Shown one piece after another: positions 54,401-57,393 of a stretch of DNA of 57,393 nucleotides. The translations under genes and the position numbers were made by a program. The notes under the pieces are model-generated. The model searched no databases, had not been told where the DNA came from, and saw nothing but the letters and a program-made list of their open reading frames with translations. The stretch comes from Candidatus Obscuribacterales bacterium. GTDB taxonomy: Bacteria > Cyanobacteriota > Vampirovibrionia > Obscuribacterales > Obscuribacteraceae. Location: assembly GCA_020050685.1 (NCBI GenBank), contig JAGVKG010000047.1, positions 1-57,393 of the forward strand. Reading direction: 5' to 3'. Position 1 is the first letter of the stretch, and every line of letters begins with the position of its first letter.

Positions 54401-57393
54401 TGATTTGTGACATTACCAGTGGAAGCTATGACATAGCCGCCGCTACCGAGAGCATCAGATGTGTCCACATCTCCCAGACTAATTCCGTCGGTGGAAATAA
54501 CAGTTAAATTGCCGCCGCCATCGCCATTGGAAACAATATCTTCCGTGCGAATTGCTCCATTGGTGGCATGGAGCATAATAGATCCACCTTGACCGGTGCC
54601 ACTACCGCTGGCAATCAGTGTGCCTGCTATATCAATGGTTCCAGCTTCAACAAACAAGTTGCCGCCTGGTTTATCGATAACCGCAGGCGTTCCAGTTATG
54701 ACGCTCGCGCCTAATAAGTTAGAGGCAATACTGACGTCTGAACCGGCATCGACTCGCAAATAGGCAGTGATTGTCACTCTGGCAGTTGAGAGAGCATTAA
54801 ATCCTGCCGGTGTTGTTACATCAAACTGTACTGCAGCAATTGTTCCCACAGCGTTCACATCCGAATTGTTCGTTAGCTTCAAGGTAGCGACAAACGATTG
54901 ACCGACTAAATTTAGAGCCGCAGAAATGTTGTTGATAGTCGCGTTACCATTAACATCACCGACAGTTAAGTTAGTGGCAAATGTGTTGAGATCAATAATA
55001 CCGGCATTACCGTTAATTACCAATGAATTGGCCATCACTTGACCAGTACCGTCTATTGAACCAAAGGTCGATCCCAAAATAACCGTACCGCCGGAAACCG
55101 GTCCAGCAATATTTAAATTAGCTGCGGAAGTAAGCCTAAATGTGCCCGCACCACCAGCTGCGCCGAGATTGACATTTTGATTCGGAATTAAACTGTTAAC
55201 ATAAGCGCTACCACCAGCGAAAGCAACCAGCTCTGGTGAATTAACACCGACAGGGGTGGCAGGGGCACCAATGTCACCGGCGCGACTGTAAAGAGTCGTG
55301 CTACCACCAAAAATAGTGCCAAATGTGTTAACCGAACCAGCTCCAAATGCTGCCAATGTTACGCCGCCGTTTGAGCCGACATTTTGGTGTCCGGCAGAAA
55401 CATTTCCATTTACCGTAACGCCTTGCGCACCACCGGAAATTGCCATGACCGTGTAGCCGTTATTTTGATAATAAAGCGTGCCACCATTGTAATTGTTGCC
55501 GTTCACATTATTGAGGTAAATGTCTCCTGCGGCAACAATCGGAACGATAGTGCGAGAATCACCATTGGCATCAAACGTAATAGAAACAGGTGTACCGGAC
55601 GTACCCACCGATGTGAGAACACCAGGATGAATATTTACGCCAGCAGAAGTGACGGACACCGTGGTATCGCTTGTGATGCTGGCAGGACCTGAGCCACTAT
55701 AGAACAAGTAAGCTTGTGGAGTCGCTTGGGTTCCATTGCTGCTTACCAAAGTAAAAGAAATGTTGGCATTGCCGGTTGGTGACAAACCGTTTGAGCCGGC
55801 AACATTTACACCTAAGAATATTTGACCATTGGCACCAACGGTGGCAATGCCGGAACTTGTATCGATTTGGCCAAGCGAGATAGCTCCGGCTGCCGAAGAC
55901 CCGGACGAAACATAGATGTTGCCGGCCACACCACCAAGGCCAAATTGTCCAGCGTTAGATGTATTGATGCCATTAGCAGAAATTGTCGAGGCAGCTGTCA
56001 AAGATACTGAGCCGGACGTACGTTGGGGAGTATTGACATTTATTGATCCATCAACAGCTATTGCGCCAGTTGTGCTAACAATTACTACATTGCCACCACC
56101 GGACGTTGAACAACAATTGAAAGAAGAAAGTGAATGTAAATCACGGGTGGCAACTGAGCCTGTAGCGAGAATTTGTATATTACCGCCTTGCCCTGGTCCA
56201 CCAAAAGCACTAGTGGTCAGATTGCCAGTCAAGACAGATGAACCGGACATCAAGGAAATTGCACCAGCAGCACTGCCGCCGCAACAGGTTGTGGCAGTCA
56301 GATTGCCAGTTGTCATTGCCGCTGCGGACAATAACTGAATGGCACCACCGGCGGCACCACTGTTTGTAGTTGAGGAATTAATATCGCCGACAAGCAAAGT
56401 GCCACCACTCGTCAAAACTACATTGGCGCCCGTGGCAGCGGTAGTAGAAATTGCCCGCATGGACATCGAATCGGAAGAAACCATGGTTACGGCAGAACCG
56501 GATGTGGTGACATTCAAACCAGAAATAGTTGAACCGGAATAAGCAGTGACTTGAGCTTGACCGGTTGTGATGCTGCCAATTGCCAATGCCGCTCCGGAAT
56601 TAAAACCAATCGAGCCGCTGGTCTGGCTGCCAGAAGTTGTAATATCACCAAGAGCCAAAGAAAGTCCGGCGCCAATAGCGACACTGCCGGCAGTGCCAGT
56701 TGAAGTGCTATTGATTGTACCGGTAACCATGTGACCCTCTGCCGCAGATAAAGCAACATTGCCGGCAGTAACACCACCGCAGCAATTAACTGTTGTGGTG
56801 ACAATATCACCAGCAAATACGTTTTCTTGTGCTGCCAAGGTCAGGCTTCTTGCATTGCAGCAGCCATTGATATTCAATCCTTGCGTCGTGACATTGCCAC
56901 CGGCTTGCAACAATACATTAGTTGGTCCAGCACCAGAGTCGGTGAATGCGCCATAGATGGCCAAATTGCCGCTTGAATTGACATAGAAGCTTTGCGCATT
57001 GCTAAATGTCACACCGCCAAATGTCGCTAATTGGAAATGATCCACATTTGCCGTAAAGCCAAGGTTGGTGGCGAGAGAAGAATTATTCAAAGTCCCCGGC
57101 GTAAACATCATGTAGTAATCTGTGCCACCATTAGGAGCAATATTGCCGGAAGCCGAAATTGAACCAGCGGAAACAAGCAAAATATTATCCAAACCAGCAC
57201 CAGAATTTGAGCCTTGCGAAATTGTCGATACATATAATGAATTGCCGGAAGTATCGAGCGTGCCGATATTAATTGGCACAGCCAACTGGGTATCACCACC
57301 GGTGGTTAACGTTAAGGCAATTGGTGAACCTGAGGTTCCAGAAACAGATTGATAACCACCCGGCCGAATATTTATGGCTGCAGTCGGTGTAAC
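42472..57393 (-). CDS. Giant exported beta-helix protein with vicinal cysteines and C-terminal FecR-like segments (5' end beyond window)
   Basis: At least 4973 residues; the frame is open to the right edge, so the N-terminus is missing. The protein is Gly/Ser/Thr/Ala/Asn-rich and built of short beta-helix rungs. From the visible N-terminus: two homologous segments offset by about 3.5 kb with NIRPGGYQ and PGVLTS modules and conserved CC pairs. Next come two LDLT/NIPQGV modules with ILIQDCG repeats (51170-48340), a long Ala/Gly-rich part (GSG..GDITLTAAG), and a Pro/Thr linker (about 44050-43890). Two FecR-like segments end it (43830-43480: LKQGRMVAMTASKVCIVSTK; 42975-42680: GELLIDAEKPTYIKCDSHTV). 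FecR-type folds in signalling bind carbohydrate or envelope partners. No beta-barrel, TPS or sortase motif is visible. It is a likely surface or secreted structural protein or adhesin. Stop at 42472. Confidence 0.82.
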   Translation of the reverse strand, partial: VTPTAAINIRPGGYQSVSGTSGSPIALTLTTGGDTQLAVPINIGTLDTSGNSLYVSTISQGSNSGAGLDNILLVSAGSISASGNIAPNGGTDYYMMFTPGTLNNSSLATNLGFTANVDHFQLATFGGVTFSNAQSFYVNSSGNLAIYGAFTDSGAGPTNVLLQAGGNVTTQGLNINGCCNARSLTLAAQENVFAGDIVTTTVNCCGGVTAGNVALSAAEGHMVTGTINSTSTGTAGSVAIGAGLSLALGDITTSGSQTSGSIGFNSGAALAIGSITTGQAQVTAYSGSTISGLNVTTSGSAVTMVSSDSMSMRAISTTAATGANVVLTSGGTLLVGDINSSTTNSGAAGGAIQLLSAAAMTTGNLTATTCCGGSAAGAISLMSGSSVLTGNLTTSAFGGPGQGGNIQILATGSVATRDLHSLSSFNCCSTSGGGNVVIVSTTGAIAVDGSINVNTPQRTSGSVSLTAASTISANGINTSNAGQFGLGGVAGNIYVSSGSSAAGAISLGQIDTSSGIATVGANGQIFLGVNVAGSNGLSPTGNANISFTLVSSNGTQATPQAYLFYSGSGPASITSDTTVSVTSAGVNIHPGVLTSVGTSGTPVSITFDANGDSRTIVPIVAAGDIYLNNVNGNNYNGGTLYYQNNGYTVMAISGGAQGVTVNGNVSAGHQNVGSNGGVTLAAFGAGSVNTFGTIFGGSTTLYSRAGDIGAPATPVGVNSPELVAFAGGSAYVNSLIPNQNVNLGAAGGAGTFRLTSAANLNIAGPVSGGTVILGSTFGSIDGTGQVMANSLVINGNAGIIDLNTFATNLTVGDVNGNATINNISAALNLVGQSFVATLKLTNNSDVNAVGTIAAVQFDVTTPAGFNALSTARVTITAYLRVDAGSDVSIASNLLGASVITGTPAVIDKPGGNLFVEAGTIDIAGTLIASGSGTGQGGSIMLHATNGAIRTEDIVSNGDGGGNLTVISTDGISLGDVDTSDALGSGGYVIASTGNVTNHAALTVGSINTHGEQAGGLVMLVNSAVTNAAFNLTVSGAITTDAVSANGHAGPVSIVSSGAIDISGITISAQATAAGSASALGGSLFISSGGTGATAIDASGTTINTSAAAPGGGNIAGDIILLSESPLAFSTLNPSNIDTTGMTATQSGGTAGTLFSYGLFGASATVPTALNVTPTVSINIRPGGYQTVSGTSGSPIAVALSTGGDTQLVAPINIGAVDTAGNSIYLSSFSQTTTENIALLTLGTIAVTGPFNSASGTQYVVAVTPGALTLTSALQLLADNVNLAAFGGVTLANSVPVNMITTKSLNIWGNLSDVGAGAIIFMQSGDSLITQDIYGNGCCNTNTSVTLTATNRVITGDINTSKTNCCGGVTAGFVSIYGGSSYVLAGDINTSSTGTGGKVTIASGRYALIGDINTSGQTAGSVGVIASSSIFGSSINASGTNGGTVTLASAYNVSLGDINTSGTNAGSVIFLGHTSISTGNITATGAGGNVIASGGLTITTGSISTNASGATGSVTLSALSDISVGAINTSACCGGNNAGTVSITAGGAINIEGVTATSVGASNSALVTLLAYRSITSGGIFTTSTFDCCSAGNGGNVVAASLIGSVTVNGSINTYSGQSQSGSVGLQAQGTITTLGINTSNSGNTGIAGNIFASSGSSNLAAVSLGTIDTSSASATVGSNGQIILGANSAGVNGFSPTSSAFITFTRTSSNGTSATPNAYLFYSGSGSANITANTTLTVTAGSVNLKPGVLTSIGTSLTPVSLTLDLGGDSRTIVPIMATGNVFLSAFSANNNVGGALAYQNNGYNAIVISGGPVGISLSGNVSASPFGGGTAGLVALSAFSTGSVAQSAGVISGRGLSLFAGNAIGSIGSPLQTNAQTLSAFGTGDIMINSTSAGAVSIGMMYTSGNIGINTAGSLSILGSVATDLAAISIITGSTPGTSLTIGDSASVIAGNGNLLIENDNTTNGTISVGDSAVLIAAGSQIYIVIGPPPAVPVVGTPPAFDLGVINMNGGGQVFYGTNGIEVLPPQNLVFFNTQGVIFNTGSLAFNAISLDGNVWMGNGTQAFLDPPNGGSQVGPILLTSLDLTDPILVADIQYDIGIGFIDNSTLIVVGGVAQPGTVLELDPTHFVLQPKTAQNIPQGVDVTMEDFTSAAPFEINITASSTTLSAIISGTQNFSGPSGGLTITSDQAGPSLQITPTGLLSADGNLCVNCTSPDLNGVLVQGNMTAGGSLTVAGCATNFTIDPTGVVSAVNGITISTSNFLNSGLLTSTAAGSAILIQDCGTGIVVGQAPGGGIGNITTPGLGATSITVQATPGQNITFAGSQIFNTGSSSGLVSFLTNPGGAILVNAGVTETITNGAPLVLNSGDVNVQGTITASGSLQATCCPGSFTIGATGVVSAVGNITINTSEFLDDGLLTSSGAASQILIQDCGTGILVHGTGDVTTTGGGATGITVRGNLGQPVTFDGDLLFDAGSSSGSYTFISNSNAGGFINVNDGATVTLAAGAPLLIDTDNLTFREAALGGSNITATGASAITIRNTSDTNAANTMTIAVEDGGTGTISTNGGSAILIETSTAGQTLSFAKGAGVGTATLNLLGAPLSTNSTSAPTTVGASLSVVSDRTVTMTANLSTYTNSGSVTGTAITITAESSILTNNLTATAGSILAHTVSTTVGSLTVVPSAQVLATLGNITYQVDDVTDGTIVIGNNSLTYAQSLIPGLGNVYITLGPVGAPAENVNANMVQTEINGGQVYLGTNNINALAGAPTNETIADGAVAQYNALPNAASITIGPSAVVHAQAPGVVAPILLDSLDLTSAALTTIIQYDIGLGFITGTLIVDGSGIAQPGTTLTLDPTKFVPGAITAQNIPDGVVVTMDNFTCAAPLTIDITGTSTTKIVLISGTQNFTGASGGITVTSNQSGPSLHIAETGLLSATGDLCINSTSPDSNGVLVEGLVNAGGSLTATCCATTFEIAPTGIVSAGGDITITTAAFINDNLLTSSGAAAQILIQDCGAGLFVGGTGNITATGGGATSITVQSTANTFIYFAGQQTFTAGAASTMVQFKSDPGGTITFANGAMQTINDSVPLFVHADTVAFLGGALSPAGITATGSSNISFDTGLNINPSASLTLQVGSSAQGTVSTSGGSISIEPITSGQALRFSKVAGGGPGTLNLFGGPLSIVSNQSSTTLEAGFVLAANQAITLDVNGGTFDSSGTISSTPISTAGAITIQSTSSLTVASAGSFNTTFVSGPSQTAGTVTFDAASSLTIDSDIVTTPVLPGPASSLVLNAGTTISAENIYTDALGSGRAGDISLTAAGAIDTLILQARGGAVSGNGGAISLDSTGSTVSVFDFIDSAALGSGIGGDVTIHAASDITLRSVNAIGGLSGASGGGVISVTSDVGALIAFGPLNFIDSSASAFDSGISTGNAGTITVTAPLGISASAFGSFTFRAEGAFAGGDGNDITLTSAGSLEIGFVSSSASPVGLGAEGSGDAGNILVSAGTGIVGSSYRAQGGITSGAGGTVTVSTTTGTITASFVDSSAIGGGTGGIIDLSAPDGITMTYLRSSGVGANAGTITLLSAGGSLTTSFVDASAAGAGSGNTVSLTAFGDISTGFVETAGGITSGAGGNIILSGSGAASTITTGFINTTAPTLGKAGDITLTGAGTVTIVGALTAFGGTTSGNGGTVTITSTAGSIDADNVQSGFRGVGDAGDVTLSAVSGDITLDDGGIQAQALFQVGATVGNGGDVLVTAGGDFTATGISADFGITTWGGPTSGDGGDILVDVGGAITVGQVASASLSGAASGDAGDITLTAASDIVGGGLLVGSYVGINAFSGSASGNGGNIVVTSTGGDINWTGFVSARAAGSGSAGDVTLSAPGGLVAINGASGLGAAINTSAADTGSAGDIVISYGSALSESFLIDFAAPGSTTNGAKGSILAASGGAGAGGVVTIENVTGNVNVSLNDSLDASSALGTPGAINFVAMLGGSVAVTGNADGELLAPVNAMNDSVTISLARSDTTLTVGTIEATVGEVNITVATGTGANVFVPAGGSISTSTLGSDLNITTPLVINDGAIDSLGDLNVTYAGGDLTIRDTVSVNTGTLSAFGESTFSAVAGSVTVSQRTITGTAAGTALDDFTVTTNGPVVAFAGGFAAGDITATDGSITLTANDGPLTVAAGATVISLIAGQDVNLIGTDSGAGSGVRIGQFGAVFPTTLIQAGKISPLVDKASINMDDYDMSAITSTGGINILSTAGNIFLGNNLTLNSFGESIVFNSAADISSSSEGVGGDTDVIFAQGGNVGFLATGGIFLGNLTDTEINSVARYTVAGTTVIDGLTIRDFVGGGLIAYAGVPVANVDTFVSDLQHGRTTAGRITIDPGVDTTGTYLELGANLINGATVEMLIAGAAKVGASITATDYTFSVNGGVVSFDPAGPIIFGGTGYGSFVIGPALIPVPVPPAVGGGGSGTTTTMTPVTTVTTTTPTITNPIIIPTDQTQTGQQTTTNELNASTSTIQQIPLLAEQEQGGWVYVSQPCQPFVFGYDDSIIFGCGGTEFQPNGDHTLDLKQGRMVAMTASKVCIVSTKGANVQIPPDSAAVVETTAQGILRVANLAGGDTNVAFFADGANRNFSASAGEEIVIADASAQEEELIAMDGVDREPVGGKVMIASMQVRKEKFDRKKMAEKELLINCHSGDQWLAVRRQVDKVKQEMNQSTITQAPESKPGNLGRKNGKPNLTFANPNNLTTKSAIANGIGANSTVYQSSRDNGDKPIITPVNYVASNNILTSAITGMRTLVNENALFKYSKHTTARLEQSGVMRLSEGELLIDAEKPTYIKCDSHTVAIAPGTIALIIHDGNTVKVRNLWEENNESIKVYSGKQMTSCSAGHELIVGAGSNVVSTELKHDQVARRRVKLFDLETKHTISRSEYSIVSLIQNTKLLADLLKSQDPNDRMIADKLIKMAACLAQTTANHGPYSVTAK
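48340..51170 (-). repeat. Two LDLT/NIPQGV modules with ILIQDCG beta-helix repeats
   Basis: Module copies lie at 50765-51170 and 48580-48985. Each encodes SLDLT, then NIP.GV.VTM..FT, then ISGTQNF.G.SGG, then TGLLSA.G.LC. Each is followed by rungs with TCC/GC..F.I..TGVVSA and ILIQDCG.G (three copies in all, near 50530, 50100 and 48370). The LDLT/NIPQGV module is also present twice in the gene at 34-4731. Confidence 0.75.
51760..57393 (-). repeat. Long-range internal duplication in the giant gene (about 2.1-kb homologous blocks, offset 3.5 kb)
   Basis: Block A (57393 to about 55250, partial at the window edge) and block B (about 53884 to 51760) encode the same module order: NIRPGGYQ, TQL..PINIG, NGCCN, NCCGG, CCGG, (F)(D/N)CCS, PGVLTS, SRTIVPI and YQNNGY. 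The offset of equivalent motifs is nearly constant at 3480-3510 bases. The 1.4 kb between the blocks is not duplicated. Confidence 0.75.

Noticed and set aside
57283-57285. TTG at 57285 as the start of the giant protein
   Set aside because: The frame stays open to the window edge, and the upstream codons match an internal repeat of the same protein (NIRPGGYQ module), so it is an internal leucine codon.

Overview
The window looks like chromosomal DNA of a Gram-negative, non-photosynthetic relative of cyanobacteria (Melainabacteria/Vampirovibrionia, possibly Obscuribacterales). That is an inference. It rests on a DUF3370 protein (a mostly cyanobacterial family), a FIST protein, an exported SRPBCC protein, many small exported TPR or low-complexity proteins, a TonB-type domain, moderate GC, and very large exported beta-helix repeat proteins. 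There are no photosynthesis genes. No rRNA or CRISPR array was seen; one tRNA (Arg-TCG) is present.

Layout. (1) 1-10131, minus strand: two paralogous large exported repeat proteins in tandem. The downstream one is cut at its 3' end at base 98/99 by what looks like the end of an insertion sequence lying off the left edge. (2) 10132-10810: a control region with an 89-bp tandem repeat carrying GGAAGCATG/CATGCTTCC inverted repeats and a strong leader hairpin. (3) 10811-12650: an ECF sigma factor, a zinc-type anti-sigma factor and a membrane protein, then a rhomboid protease fused to TPRs (12766-14106). (4) 14157-15449: a HigBA-type toxin-antitoxin operon with a recognisable promoter/operator, a third HTH gene and a 3 x 21-bp repeat array. 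(5) 15471-24091: a compact biosynthetic cluster (see below). (6) 24176-36743: a cytochrome P450, a DUF3370 protein, many small exported proteins, a tRNA, gene remnants, dispersed repeats and a degenerate M48-like protein. (7) 36775-42296: an exported MEMO1-AMMECR1 fusion, a TonB-domain protein, a FIST protein and an APC transporter. (8) 42472-57393: a giant beta-helix protein (at least 4973 residues) whose N-terminus lies beyond the right edge.

The most interesting system is region 5. On the minus strand, one tightly packed run encodes a GntR regulator, a PLP-dependent amino-acid decarboxylase, a methionyl-tRNA-synthetase-like protein, a lysine/ornithine N-hydroxylase, a small cupin, a DAO-type FAD oxidase and a GNAT acyltransferase. 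An ATP-grasp ligase is divergent. N-hydroxylase plus cupin plus MetRS-like enzyme plus FAD oxidase is the set known from bacterial hydrazine biosynthesis (s56-p1 Spb38-40, triacsin Tri26-28), where N6-hydroxylysine is joined to an amino acid through an N-N bond and then cleaved to hydrazinoacetic acid. In those systems the cupin and MetRS-like parts are one chain; here they are two genes. The GNAT and ATP-grasp genes would fit acylation and amide ligation of the hydrazine. I infer a cluster for an N-N-bonded metabolite, not previously described to my knowledge in this kind of organism.

The exported repeat proteins form a second theme. They share a head module, an LDLT/NIPQGV module and beta-helix repeats. 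The giant protein adds conserved vicinal cysteine pairs, a long-range internal duplication and two FecR-like C-terminal segments.
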